From Aldehydirespirator sp965221605 (lineage in GTDB: Bacteria; Actinomycetota; Acidimicrobiia; Acidimicrobiales; Aldehydirespiratoraceae), in the NCBI GenBank assembly GCA_965221605.1, contig CBDCSK010000014.1, forward strand, positions 186,001 through 250,000: a stretch of 64,000 nt of DNA, given 5' to 3'. The notes beneath the pieces were generated by a model. The model had not been told where the DNA came from, made no database searches, and saw only the letters and a program-made list of their open reading frames with translations. Made by a program: the position numbers and the translations under genes. Below are positions 25,487-34,636 of the stretch, piece by piece (the stretch's first letter is position 1; every line of letters starts with the position of its first letter).

Positions 25487-25866
25487 TGGCGGCGCTGCTG
25501 CTCGACACCCACGTTCTGCTCTGGGCCCACGAGGCTCCCGAACGACTCTCGGCAGGAGCCGTGGACGCGCTCGAGGATCCAACCAACGACCTGTTCGTGT
25601 CGTCCGTCTCGGTCGCAGAGATTGAGATCAAGCGCGCCCTCGGGAAGCTGGCCATGAAGCACAGCTGTCTCACACTCACCTCACGGCTCGGCGCGAACTG
25701 GCTCGACCTGACGGCGGCTCATGCGGTGGGCCTGCGAGCGTTGCCACAGCTGCACGCCGATCCGTTCGATCGGCTTCTCATCGCCCAGGCCGCCGCTGAG
25801 GGCTTCACCCTCGTCACGACCGACGACAAGGTGCTCGCCTACCCGATCTCAACCCTCGCGGCTTGA
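25486..25866 (+). CDS. vapC: VapC-like PIN-domain RNase toxin
   Basis: A 126-residue PIN domain. The four acidic residues expected for Mg-dependent RNA cleavage are present: Asp7 (LLLDTH), Glu45 (SVAEIEIK), Asp95 (HADPFDRLL) and Asp113 (TTDD). It overlaps the antitoxin gene by one base (TGATG). VapC toxins cut tRNA or rRNA when the antitoxin is degraded. Confidence 0.92.
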   Translation: MAALLLDTHVLLWAHEAPERLSAGAVDALEDPTNDLFVSSVSVAEIEIKRALGKLAMKHSCLTLTSRLGANWLDLTAAHAVGLRALPQLHADPFDRLLIAQAAAEGFTLVTTDDKVLAYPISTLAA

Positions 25867-25925
25867 CCACCCAGCCAGTAGCAGCCAGCGACCCGAACCC
25901 CGCAAGCAGCTAGGCTCCGCTGACC

Positions 25926-27782
25926 ATGGACATCCAGCAGATCGTCGGCACGGCCAAGACCGTCGAGCAGCTGATGACCCACAACCGATACGGACTGGAC
26001 TACTACCAACGCGAGTACAGCTGGACCGAGACCCAGGTCACCGAGCTCCTCGACGATTTGATCGTCCGCTTCCGCAACGACTTCGACCCCGCCCACCAAC
26101 GGACCGACGTCGCGTCGTACCGCCCCTACTTCCTTGGCCCGATAGTCACCGTGGAGCGCGGCGGCGTGCGATACCTCGTCGACGGGCAGCAGCGGCTTAC
26201 AACGCTGAGCCTGCTATTGATTCATCTGCGCAGCCTGCTTGCCGAGACGCATCCCGACGAGAAGGCCTCATTCGACTCGCTGATCTTCTCCAGAAAGTTT
26301 GGCGAGACGAAGTTCAACCTCGACGTCGAGGAGCGGCGGCAATGCCTAGAGGCCATCCTCGACGGCGCGGACTTCGACACTGACGGGCGGTCCGAGTCAG
26401 TCCGCAACATCTGGGACCGCTACGAGACGATCCGCACCCGGTTCCCCGGTGACCCCGACGACCCCGACGACCCCCACAGAGACTCGCTTCCCTACTTCTG
26501 CGACTGGCTATTGAACAGGGTCATGCTCGTCGACATCGTCGCGTCGGACCAAGATATGGCGCTGGAGATCTTCGAGACGATGAACGACCGCGGCCTGCGG
26601 CTGAGCAACACCGACATGCTCAAGAGCTTTCTGCTCAGCCAGGTGCGCGACGAGGACACCATCCGTGAGCTGAACGACCGCTGGCGCCGCCGCGTCGCGG
26701 AATTGGTCGACTTCGAATCCAATGCGGACGCCGATTTCATCAAGGCCTGGCTGCGAGGCAACCATGCCGAGACTCAGCGAGAGCGCAAGTCGAGAGCCTC
26801 GCCCCAGGACTTCGAGCGGATCGGTACCGAGTTCCACAAGTGGGTCCGGGACCATCACCGCGAGATGGGCCTCAACCGCCCCGACGACTTCCGCCGGTTC
26901 GTGGAACACGAATTCTGGTGGCTCAGCGACCGCTACCTCCAGCTGATTCGAGCTCGCTGGGAGATCAAGGACGGTCTTGAGGCCGTCTACTTCAACGCGT
27001 GGACCAGCGCGCCTTTGCAACTGTCGATGATCCTCGCGGCTGTAGCCCCGGACGACGACCACAGCACGTTCAAGGAGAAGGCCGCCCTGGTGGCAAGCGC
27101 TCTGGAGATATTCGTGGTGCGGCGTATGGTCAACTACCGCAACTTCGGATACTCGACCGTCGCCTACACGATGTTCAATCTGATGAAGCGCCTACGAAAC
27201 CGGCCTACCGAGGATGTCCGAGAGGTGCTCGTGGAATGGCTCAGACAGGAGTCCGAACAGCTCGACGGGATCCTCAGGCTGCGACTGACCAAACGCAACC
27301 GCTGGCACATCCGATACCTGTTGGCTCGGATGACCGCCTGGCTCGACGAGGGGCTCGAAACCGGGATGACCTTTGACGACTACTTCGCGCCCGGACGGAA
27401 GAACCCGTTCGAAGTGGAACACATCTGGGCCGACCACTTCGAGCGCCACACCGACGAGTTCGACAATCCCGACGACTTCGAGCGGCACCGCAACCGCTTC
27501 GGCGGGCTGCTGCTGCTACCGAAGGACTTCAACGCAAGCTACGGCGACATGGCCTACGAGGACAAGGTCGAGCACTACTTCGGCCAGAACCCGCTTGCCC
27601 GGTCACTGCATCCCAGGATGTACCAGAACAACCCGAGCTTCCTGCGGCTGCGGGATGCTCACGGCCTCCCGTTCCGGGCGTTCCCATCACGCTTCACAAA
27701 GGCGGACATCGACGAGCGCCAAGGGCTGTACAGGGATCTGGCCGAGATCGTATGGGCCCCGAACCGCTACGGGCTGGCCTGA
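25926..27782 (+). CDS. DUF262/DUF1524 protein, GmrSD-type restriction-like nuclease
   Basis: A 618-residue single-chain protein. The N-terminal DUF262 domain has the DGQQRLTTL motif (about 86-94, nucleotide-dependent) and an IFETMNDRGLRLSNTDMLKS segment. The C-terminal DUF1524 domain carries a His-Me/HNH-like site (FEVEHIWADHF near 495-505, with GGLLLLPKDFNASYGD). In GmrSD and BrxU-like systems this pairing cuts modified phage DNA. It begins 59 bp after VapC, and both lie in an accessory region. A defence role is inferred from family; no methyltransferase is nearby, as expected for a type IV enzyme. Confidence 0.88.
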   Translation: MDIQQIVGTAKTVEQLMTHNRYGLDYYQREYSWTETQVTELLDDLIVRFRNDFDPAHQRTDVASYRPYFLGPIVTVERGGVRYLVDGQQRLTTLSLLLIHLRSLLAETHPDEKASFDSLIFSRKFGETKFNLDVEERRQCLEAILDGADFDTDGRSESVRNIWDRYETIRTRFPGDPDDPDDPHRDSLPYFCDWLLNRVMLVDIVASDQDMALEIFETMNDRGLRLSNTDMLKSFLLSQVRDEDTIRELNDRWRRRVAELVDFESNADADFIKAWLRGNHAETQRERKSRASPQDFERIGTEFHKWVRDHHREMGLNRPDDFRRFVEHEFWWLSDRYLQLIRARWEIKDGLEAVYFNAWTSAPLQLSMILAAVAPDDDHSTFKEKAALVASALEIFVVRRMVNYRNFGYSTVAYTMFNLMKRLRNRPTEDVREVLVEWLRQESEQLDGILRLRLTKRNRWHIRYLLARMTAWLDEGLETGMTFDDYFAPGRKNPFEVEHIWADHFERHTDEFDNPDDFERHRNRFGGLLLLPKDFNASYGDMAYEDKVEHYFGQNPLARSLHPRMYQNNPSFLRLRDAHGLPFRAFPSRFTKADIDERQGLYRDLAEIVWAPNRYGLA

Positions 27783-27912
27783 GTCGGCCGGCATGGTCGC
27801 TCGACGACCGGCCCCCCTTTACCCATCGCGTACCCATCGCGCCCCCCCATCGCGCCCCCGCGCCCGTCATTCTTGGTGGCCTGCTGAGCATTAGTCGACC
27901 ATGAACAGCGGC

Positions 27913-29366
27913 TCAGCAGGGGTTGGATGAGGGGTGGCCGGGCCTGCTCTGGCGCCTGGCCCGCGCGGGACGGCCTTCTGGCGGGACGATCTGGCCGAGC
28001 GACCGTCCCGCGGCCCGGTGGCGAATCGGCCATCGGCGGGTGGCGGGTCGGGGGGCTCGCGCCGGTCCGTGGTGGATCCGCTCGGGCGGCGCGATCGTGT
28101 AGAGACCCCGCCCGTCGGGCACCTCCCGCCAGCCGTGGCGGTGGACCTTCTGATGACAGATCCAGCACAGCAGCATCAGGTTGTCGATGTCGGTGTGTCC
28201 GCCTTGTGAAACGGGCCTGATGTGGTGGCCGTCACAGATCCACATATCGGCGCCACAGCCCCCGCAGGCGCCGTAGCGGGCCCGCAGCGCGTTCATCTGC
28301 GCCTTGGTGACCAACCGCTTGGTGTGGCCGTGCCATAGCGGCACACCTTCACCGCTGAACACCACGCCCCTGATGGCGGCGTTGCAGAAGTGCTCCTCCA
28401 GCACGCTCTGGGGGATCGCGCCACCTCCTGCGACCTCGGCGAAGGCGCCGGTGCCGTCAGCGCTGAGATGCTGCACGATGGTGATGTCAGCCGACGGGCG
28501 GCTCCCGCAACCGCACTTGCTGCCGCTGTCGCTGGTGCCGGTAGTCCGGCGGTCGGTCCCGCCTATGCCGCCGTCGCTCGCGCCGTTGGACCCGTGGCCG
28601 GTCTCGCTGGCGTCATTGCCGGGTGTGCCGGTGGTCTTGGAGTAGATGCTGCCGTGCGAGGTCAGCGTGTCGAGCGCGTCGGCCATGCGCTGGTTGTAGC
28701 TGCGCTTCTCGCCGCCCGGGCTGTGCAGGTCAGCACGGCGCAGCCGCTCGGCCTCCAGGTCGAACCGCTTGCGCACCTTGGCCCCGGTCACCGGATCCAA
28801 CTCGCCCCGCAGGTGCACCATCCCGTCATTGCCGTCCCAGAAGCTCAGACGCCGCCGCGCCCGCTGCCTGCGGTACAGCTCCTCGCCGTCATCGACCTGG
28901 TGCCGCGCCGCCCACCGGCCCGCCTCCCGGGCGAACTGCTCAGGCGACAGACCGCCGCTTGAGCCAACAAGCCTCCATCCTGCTCCAACTGCTCGGCACT
29001 GGTCTTCTCACACGTGGTCGCGAGCGTCTTGGCGTTGGCCACAGAGATCTCACCGCTCTCCAGAGCATCACGAATCGCGGGCATTTCCTGGAGCCGCTCG
29101 ACGGTCTTGACCTGGCTGGCTGCCTCCCGCTTGGACAGTCCGGCAGCCTGCGCCAGCACCCCCACGCCGCCATCCCCGTGGCGGTCCCGGGTTGCCACCA
29201 AGGCAGCGGCGTCGGCCTGCAGCACCGCCACCTGCGCTCCGAAGGCCTTCGACTCCTCCAGTACCACCCGAGCGTCCGCCGTACAAGTCGCCGCGTCGTT
29301 GACCAGACGGATCAGTTCCGCCAAGCCTTCCCGAACCTGTCGGGTCGCCTCGATCACCATGAACAC
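27913..29366 (-). pseudogene. Frameshifted DUF222/HNH endonuclease-like gene
   Basis: Two frames together make one protein of the actinobacterial DUF222-HNH family. The N-terminal part (29366 down to about 28950; MFMVIEATRQVREGLAEL...) is DUF222. The C-terminal part carries an HNH nuclease with zinc cysteines (CGGCGADMWICDGHH, then CWICHQKVH). Near 28940-28965 the frame changes: the expected continuation LSPEQFAREAGRWAARHQ is encoded in a neighbouring frame, while the first frame runs on into Arg-rich nonsense. A one-base indel explains it, either true decay or an assembly error. The gene begins MFMVIE at 29366. Confidence 0.85.
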
Positions 29367-29422
29367 ATCATGCCAAAGGGGTGTGACATCTGTCCGCCTG
29401 TTTCAATATTTTTCGAGCTAGA

Positions 29423-29713
29423 TCAGTATTTACCCACCGAAGACCTTCGGCGAATCGGCTCTGTGCAGATGAACACGGCACCGCCGACGGTCAGCGAGGC
29501 GGGACCGTCGGGGCCCACCGGCAGCAGGGGTACGCCGACACCGCACCCGATGTCGGCGATCGGCGAGTGGCGGGCGATCGCCTGGGTCACGTCGCGGAAC
29601 AGGCGTCGCGACGCCGGCTCAACGACGAGGTACCGACCGAAAGCCCCGACCCGGGTACTGAGTGGCGATTCCGTCTCGTACAGGGGGCGAGGATCGACGA
29701 ACGGCGCTTGCAC
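29423..29713 (-). CDS. Hypothetical small protein
   Basis: A 96-residue open frame starting with GTG, seven bases after the stop of the macrodomain gene on the same strand. It has no recognised motif, no signal peptide and no clear ribosome site. It may be a real downstream partner or a chance frame in GC-rich DNA. Confidence 0.3.
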   Translation of the reverse strand: MQAPFVDPRPLYETESPLSTRVGAFGRYLVVEPASRRLFRDVTQAIARHSPIADIGCGVGVPLLPVGPDGPASLTVGGAVFICTEPIRRRSSVGKY

Positions 29714-29719
29714 GGCGCG

Positions 29720-30280
29720 CTAGGGCTGCCGGGAACTCAGCAGGGCCTGGTAGGCGTCGAAGGTCTCGGCGTTGAAGCACACGAAGCGCACAACCTCCAC
29801 CCTCGTCAGGGTCGACCGGATCGTGCCGACCGCGATCGCCGCCGCCGGCCCGGTGGGATAGCCGTAGACCCCCGTGGAGATCGCGGAGAAAGCCACTGAC
29901 TCGGTGCCGACCTCGTCCGCCCGGGCCAGCGACGCGCGATAGCAGGAGGCCAACAACTCGGGCTCACCCAGGGTGCCGCCGTGCCAGACCGGGCCGACGG
30001 TGTGGATCACCCAGCGGGCCGCCAGCCCGAAGCCGGGTGTGATCTTGGCATCGCCGGTGGCACAGCCGCCCAGGCCCCGGCAGAACTCCAGCAACTGGGG
30101 ACCGGCAGCCCGGTGGATGGCCCCGTCCACACCGCCACCGCCCAGCAGCGACGAGTTGGCCGCATTGACGATGGCGTCGACCCGCTCGGCGGTGATGTCG
30201 CCCAGCGAGGCCTCCAGCCTCGGCCGCGAACGGTCTGCGTCCCCGGCCGCCAACCGTCCCGAGCCCTCCACGACCGCCAT
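29720..30280 (-). CDS. Macrodomain protein (O-acetyl-ADP-ribose deacetylase-like)
   Basis: A 186-residue protein consisting of one macrodomain. GDITAERVDAIVNAANSSL and GGGGVDGAIHRAAG form the ADP-ribose pocket, and ISTGVYGYP is the second binding loop. These match YmdB-type enzymes that hydrolyse O-acetyl-ADP-ribose or remove ADP-ribose from proteins. It could serve NAD metabolism or counter ADP-ribosylating toxins; the surrounding accessory region leaves both open. Confidence 0.92.
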   Translation of the reverse strand: MAVVEGSGRLAAGDADRSRPRLEASLGDITAERVDAIVNAANSSLLGGGGVDGAIHRAAGPQLLEFCRGLGGCATGDAKITPGFGLAARWVIHTVGPVWHGGTLGEPELLASCYRASLARADEVGTESVAFSAISTGVYGYPTGPAAAIAVGTIRSTLTRVEVVRFVCFNAETFDAYQALLSSRQP

Positions 30281-30428
30281 TCTGCCCGCTGCCGGCGACG
30301 GGAGTCCGAGTTGGTGACCTCGCAGCGCCTCAGCCGGCTGCGATGAGCGCGAGCCTTCTGCCCGCTGCCGGCGACGGGAGTCCGAGTTGGTGACCTCGCA
30401 GCGCCTCAGCCGGCTGCGATGAGCGCGA
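30280..30428. repeat. Tandem 73-bp duplication at the end of the EamA gene
   Basis: A stretch of about 73 bp starting TTCTGCCCGCTGCCGGCGAC and ending GCGATGAGCGCGA occurs twice with a 76-bp period (30280-30352 and 30356-30428), identical by eye. The second copy includes the last codons and stop of the EamA transporter gene, so the first copy is a non-coding duplicate lying before the macrodomain gene. Confidence 0.9.
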
Positions 30429-31239
30429 CGGCCACCAGCGCCACGCCGAGTCCCAGCAACTGGATCTTGCGCAGCCTCTCACGGAACACGATCCATGCCC
30501 AGAACACGGTCGCAGCCGGGAACAGCGAGTTGAGGACGGCTGCCACCGAGATGGACCCCACCCGCGTCGCCGTCAGGAACATCGTGTTGCCCGCGGTGAC
30601 CAGTGCCGCGATACCGATCACAAGCGGCCACCTGCCACGAGACATCGACGGTGCCAGCCGCTTGGCACCCATGATCGCCGCGAGCACGACAAACCCGGAC
30701 CCCCGGGCGGCCACGATCGGCCACAGGCCGCTGTCCTCGGCCGAGTTGGCCAGGCAGACGAACAACAGTCCGATCCCGGCTGCCCCGCCCAACCCGTACA
30801 GCACGCTGGATCCGACCGTGCCGCGCTGATCGGACCGGCCGATGCTGACCAGCCCGATCGCTACCAGCCCGAGCAGCACCCCGGCGGTTGCGGCCGGCGA
30901 CAGGGCATCGTCACCGAAGAGCGACTCGACGATCACCGGCAGTGAGGCCGCTCCCACGCCGGCCACCGGAGCCGCGATGCTCACCCTCGTACGGGCGTAT
31001 CCCGCGTACAGCGCCACCAGCCCGAGCGCCAGCGCGACCCCGCCCAGCGCCCCCCAGCCCATGTCGGCGAGCGTCGCCTCGTCAACCACGACCAACGCGG
31101 CGACGAACGCCAGAAGGAAGCCCACGAGGGTCGACATCGCCGTTACGACGACCGGGTTCGCCCGCCGGCTGGCCAGCCCGCCCAGGAAGTCCGACGTCCC
31201 CACCGACATCGCGGCCAGCAGGCCCAACAGCACCGTCAT
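30406..31239 (-). CDS. EamA/DMT-family transporter
   Basis: A 277-residue inner-membrane protein with about ten spans in two EamA repeats. Typical features are TSDFLGGLASRRANP at the start, ALYAGYARTRVSIAAPVAG ending the first repeat, and LTATRVGSISVAAVLNSLFP with WAWIVFRERL in the second. The family exports or exchanges small metabolites; the substrate is unknown. Its 3' end is duplicated downstream. Confidence 0.9.
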   Translation of the reverse strand: MTVLLGLLAAMSVGTSDFLGGLASRRANPVVVTAMSTLVGFLLAFVAALVVVDEATLADMGWGALGGVALALGLVALYAGYARTRVSIAAPVAGVGAASLPVIVESLFGDDALSPAATAGVLLGLVAIGLVSIGRSDQRGTVGSSVLYGLGGAAGIGLLFVCLANSAEDSGLWPIVAARGSGFVVLAAIMGAKRLAPSMSRGRWPLVIGIAALVTAGNTMFLTATRVGSISVAAVLNSLFPAATVFWAWIVFRERLRKIQLLGLGVALVAVALIAAG

Positions 31240-31349
31240 TGGAGCATCACCCTGATGAGTCTGGCCGACCGGCCACTCGACTGCCGATGCCGCGGCACAA
31301 GCCTCAGCCCCTGCCCCTCAGCCACCGCACCGGTGCGTACTCTCGGAAG

Positions 31350-31847
31350 ATGCCGCGGCTCTTCGTCGCCGTCTGGCCGCCCGACGATGTCGTGCGGGAG
31401 CTGGTTGCAATGCCGCGACCCGAAGTCGACAATCTGCGCTGGACCAAGCCCGAGCGGCTGCACATCACCCTGCGGTTCCTGGGCCAGTGCGACGAGGCCG
31501 AGGCGGTCCAGGCACTGCGTCGAGTGAACTTCTCTCCGGCAACAGTGGCCCTGGGACCGATGCTCGAGCGTCTGGGCCGGGGCGTAGTGATGCTGCCGGT
31601 CAGCGGCCTGGACGGCCTCGCGGCCGCGGCAACGGAGGCGACCGGCCACATCGGCCAGCCTCCCCCGAACCGCCGCTTCACCGGCCACATGACCGTGGCC
31701 CGCTTCAGGCGCGATCCGCCATCGGGCGCATGGCCGCCCAAGGACGTGCCCACCATCAACGCGTCGTTCACCGCGTCGCACGTGGCCCTAGTGCGGGTGG
31801 AGCCGGACGGCGCCTACGTGGACGTGGAGCGCTTCGACCCGCTCTGA
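31350..31847 (+). CDS. thpR: RNA 2',3'-cyclic phosphodiesterase (ThpR/LigT)
   Basis: A 165-residue 2H phosphoesterase. The two catalytic HxTx motifs are His38-Ile-Thr40 (RLHITLRFLG) and His113-Met-Thr115 (TGHMTVARF). The start MPRLFVAVWPPDD at 31350 is typical; the reading frame is open far upstream but overlaps the divergent EamA gene. The enzyme opens 2',3'-cyclic phosphate ends of RNA. Confidence 0.93.
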   Translation: MPRLFVAVWPPDDVVRELVAMPRPEVDNLRWTKPERLHITLRFLGQCDEAEAVQALRRVNFSPATVALGPMLERLGRGVVMLPVSGLDGLAAAATEATGHIGQPPPNRRFTGHMTVARFRRDPPSGAWPPKDVPTINASFTASHVALVRVEPDGAYVDVERFDPL

Positions 31848-31877
31848 CGCAGCAGCACCACCGTCTACCAGGGTCGA

Positions 31878-31928
31878 TGAACTTCTGTCAGTTTTCCACC
31901 TATACGGTGGTTTATTGACAGAAGTTCA
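31878..31928. repeat. 51-bp compound palindrome
   Basis: Outer arms TGAACTTCTGTCA and TGACAGAAGTTCA are perfect 13-bp complements, and an inner pair CCACC/GGTGG is centred on the same point. The middle is AT-rich. It lies 30 bp after the thpR stop, upstream of the MazF gene's 3' end. It could be a terminator, a small mobile palindromic element or a protein-binding site. Confidence 0.8.
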
Positions 31929-32002
31929 GCCGAGCGCCGCGCCAGACCGCGGTGCGGGCCGAGCGGCCCGGCACAGCGTTAGGAGTCGATCCGAGCGCGC
32001 GG

Positions 32003-32368
32003 TCAGGAATCGAGACCGAGCACCATCCGCAAGCCAGCCTCGACACGCCACAAGGTCGCAGCACCGACCTCTCCCACACGATCGTCGAGGCGCGACTTGT
32101 CGAGAGTCAGCACTTGAGTCACGTTCACGACCGAGTCCCGGCGCAGGCCCGAGTCGGCCCCCGCCAACTCCACGTTGCCGGGCGACTCGGCCAGCTCAAC
32201 GTTCGACGAGATCGCCACACCTACCACCGTGTTCAATCGGCTGAGGTTGAACGAGTCCGCTGACACGACCAACATCGGTCGCCGGTATCCGGGCCCCGAT
32301 CCAGCGGGTCCCGGCAGGTTCACCCACCAGATCTCGCCGCGCGCCGGCCCATCCGGCACCGTCACCAC
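32003..32368 (-). CDS. MazF/PemK-family mRNA interferase toxin
   Basis: A 121-residue toxin with the PemK/MazF pattern: ARGEIWWVNLPG at the start, GYRRPMLVVSADSFN, then VVGVAISSN and a C-terminal region ending GLRMVLGLDS. The GTG start overlaps the antitoxin stop by seven bases. The family cleaves mRNA or tRNA as a ribosome-independent RNase. Confidence 0.92.
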   Translation of the reverse strand: MVTVPDGPARGEIWWVNLPGPAGSGPGYRRPMLVVSADSFNLSRLNTVVGVAISSNVELAESPGNVELAGADSGLRRDSVVNVTQVLTLDKSRLDDRVGEVGAATLWRVEAGLRMVLGLDS

Positions 32369-32595
32369 TCCTCGCGCAGGGCCTCGGACTGGGCTGCGGC
32401 CAGCCTGCGATCAAGGCTCGAATCGACTCTGCCGTACACCTCGTCGAGCCGCCGGGTGATGTCGGTCTGATCCTCACGGCTCACGAGCAACTCGAGCGCC
32501 TGGGCGTAGAGCTGGGACCGGGACAGCTTGCGGCGCTTGGCCAGACGGTCGGCCTCGGCGAACAGAGGATCGGGAATGGACACTGCAACCTTCAT
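32362..32595 (-). CDS. Ribbon-helix-helix antitoxin (MazE-like)
   Basis: A 77-residue protein starting MKVAVSIPDPLFAEADRLAK, a ribbon-helix-helix DNA-binding N-terminus. The C-terminal tail (LDEVYGRVDSSLDRRLAAAQ) would bind the toxin. ATG 32595 is chosen; upstream codons in the frame look random. It precedes and overlaps the MazF-type toxin, the standard autoregulated order. Confidence 0.9.
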   Translation of the reverse strand: MKVAVSIPDPLFAEADRLAKRRKLSRSQLYAQALELLVSREDQTDITRRLDEVYGRVDSSLDRRLAAAQSEALREEW

Positions 32596-32695
32596 GCCCG
32601 CATCATACCCGGTATGACCACCTTCCCCAGAGTCTGCGGTCATGTGCGAGACACCGCCGCACCGCGAGACCCTTGCGAGCAATCGGCGCTCGAGG

Positions 32696-33571
32696 TCAGT
32701 CGAGAAGGGCGTCGGAGCGGACCCTGCGCCGCTCGGCCTCCTCGTGGGCCGGCAGGACCCGGCCGAACAGCTGGCGGGTGCGCTCGACCCGGCCGATCAC
32801 TCCCGGCTCCAGGGTGTAGGCGAAGATGGCGGCATGGCGGGGGCGGGACCCGGCAACCACCCGGGTGACGCGGTGCAGAGAATGACGGCCCCGGAAGATC
32901 TGCAGGTCCCCGGGTCGCAGGTCGAGGGTGCGCACCCCCTCACGGCCACCGGCGAGAACCGCGGCGATGGCGTCGAAGCCCTCGTCGTCGGCTGAGCGGA
33001 TCTGCGGGACGTACTCGAACAGGCCGCCCTCGTCACCCGGCTGCACCAGCACCGTCACCGCGAAGTCGTTGGTGTCGAAGTGCCACGTGAACTGCTGGCC
33101 CGGATCGCAGATGTTGGCGGTCAGCCCGGCCAGCGGGTCGTCGTAGCAGTACAGAGCCCCGACCTCCAGGCAGTCGGCGATGAACCGGGCTGCCTCCGGC
33201 GCCCCGAACAGCGTGTCGGTGGCACAGCCGGCGTCCCAGGCATCGCCGGGAATGAAGCCGCTGGAGCGCTCGATGAAGGTGTTGACCGCATGGTCGGGCG
33301 GGTAGTCGGGATTGAACGACGTGTGGAAGTACGGGTTCATCACCTGGGTGGAGTAGTGGGTGGCGTGCTTGCGCGCCGCGATCTCGTCGTTCAGCCTGGC
33401 CACCGCGTCGGACCGCACGAAGCCGCCGAGCACCGCGCAGCCCTCGGATCGCAGGCCGGCTCGAGCCCCGTCCACCGCGGCCACATAGGCGGCCGAGGCC
33501 GGATCGTGGATCGGGAACTCCCGCAGATCGACCAGATCGGCCAGGCTGACGGTCGCCTCGGACTGCATCAA
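32696..33571 (-). CDS. Fe(II)/2-oxoglutarate dioxygenase (ArpA/phytanoyl-CoA dioxygenase-like)
   Basis: A 291-residue double-stranded beta-helix oxygenase. The metal ligands are His164-x-Asp166 (TWHFDTNDF) and a distal His, probably His233 in HSLHRVTRV; the following basic stretch (SRPRHAAI) would hold 2-oxoglutarate. Retention of Asp166 indicates a hydroxylase-type rather than a halogenase-type site. It begins 25 bp after the beta-hydroxyacid dehydrogenase gene on the same strand and probably shares its operon with the DddP-like gene. The substrate is unknown. Confidence 0.83.
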   Translation of the reverse strand: MMQSEATVSLADLVDLREFPIHDPASAAYVAAVDGARAGLRSEGCAVLGGFVRSDAVARLNDEIAARKHATHYSTQVMNPYFHTSFNPDYPPDHAVNTFIERSSGFIPGDAWDAGCATDTLFGAPEAARFIADCLEVGALYCYDDPLAGLTANICDPGQQFTWHFDTNDFAVTVLVQPGDEGGLFEYVPQIRSADDEGFDAIAAVLAGGREGVRTLDLRPGDLQIFRGRHSLHRVTRVVAGSRPRHAAIFAYTLEPGVIGRVERTRQLFGRVLPAHEEAERRRVRSDALLD

Positions 33572-33596
33572 CGCTCCCTTCGCACTGCTGCCCGCA

Positions 33597-34547
33597 TCAC
33601 TTCTCCCAGTGCGGGGTCCAGTCGCCCTCCAGCTGCATCGACACTCCCGCCTCGTCCTCTATCCGCCGGGCAACGCTCATCTCGCCCGCGTCGAGACCGT
33701 AGCGCTGCGCGGCCCGCTCGAAGACGCTGCGGGCGGCCGCGGTCACCGGCAGGTCGGCGTCCACGCTCGTCTCGAGGCCAGCCAGCAGGCCCAGGTCCTT
33801 GACGCACAGAGCGAGAGGGAACGACGGGTCGTAGTGGCCGGCGAAGATGCTGGGGGCGTCATGGCGGGCCGCGAAGCTGTCGCCGACGCTGTCGAGGATC
33901 GCCCGCCACAGCGTCTCCAGCTCCACGCCGTTGGCCAGGCCCACCGCGAACCCCTCCCCGAGCGCGGCCGCGGCCGCGAACCAGAGTTGGTTGGTCACGA
34001 GCTTGACGACGTTGCCCGAGCCGAGCGGCCCGCACTCGATGACGGTTCCGAGGTGCTCCAGCACCGGCCGGGCCGCCGCCACGTCGGCGGTGTCGCCGCC
34101 CACGAACAGGGTGAGCTCGCCCCGGCGGGCGCCATCGACCGCGCCCGTGACCGGCGAGTCGACGACAGCCACGCCGTCGGGCGCGGCCGACGCCAGGTCC
34201 CGCACCAGTTCGAGGCTGTTGGTGGTGAGGTCCACCCACGCCGAGCCCGGCTCAAGCGCGCCGAGCGCTCCAGCCTCCCCAGCCATCACGGCCTCCACCT
34301 GGGGCGGCCCGGGTAGCGACGTCATGAACAGGTCTGCGGCCCGGGCGCAGTCGCGGGCCGATGCGGCCGCACCGGCCCCACCCTCCACCGCCGCGCCCAG
34401 CGCGGCCGGGTCCAGGTCGTAGGCGGTCACCGGACAGCCTGCCGCCACCAGCCGCCGGCACATCGGCCCGCCCATGGTCCCGAGCCCGACGAAGCCGATC
34501 CTCGGTCCGACGCTGCGGGACCCCGACACCGCGCCGGTGCTGCCCAT
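33597..34547 (-). CDS. Beta-hydroxyacid dehydrogenase (3-hydroxyisobutyrate dehydrogenase family)
   Basis: A 316-residue NAD(P)-dependent enzyme. IGFVGLGTMGGPM is the Rossmann motif, DLTTNS and SPVTGAVDGARRGELTLFVGG are the substrate and loop signatures, and the catalytic Lys lies in GNVVKLVTNQL. The ATG at 34547 gives the normal family length; the frame remains open far upstream only as antisense noise. Members reduce or oxidise 3-hydroxyisobutyrate, tartronate semialdehyde or 3-hydroxypropionate. Next to a DMSP-lyase-like gene the last is an attractive substrate, because acrylate catabolism passes through 3-hydroxypropionate; this is inference. Confidence 0.87.
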   Translation of the reverse strand: MGSTGAVSGSRSVGPRIGFVGLGTMGGPMCRRLVAAGCPVTAYDLDPAALGAAVEGGAGAAASARDCARAADLFMTSLPGPPQVEAVMAGEAGALGALEPGSAWVDLTTNSLELVRDLASAAPDGVAVVDSPVTGAVDGARRGELTLFVGGDTADVAAARPVLEHLGTVIECGPLGSGNVVKLVTNQLWFAAAAALGEGFAVGLANGVELETLWRAILDSVGDSFAARHDAPSIFAGHYDPSFPLALCVKDLGLLAGLETSVDADLPVTAAARSVFERAAQRYGLDAGEMSVARRIEDEAGVSMQLEGDWTPHWEK

Positions 34548-34636
34548 GGCCGCAGAATCTAGCGGCCTGCCGGCGTCGTCCTGGATTGTTGGACCACCCC
34601 TGTGGGCCGGACTCGCTCGCATACTCGCTCGGCATC

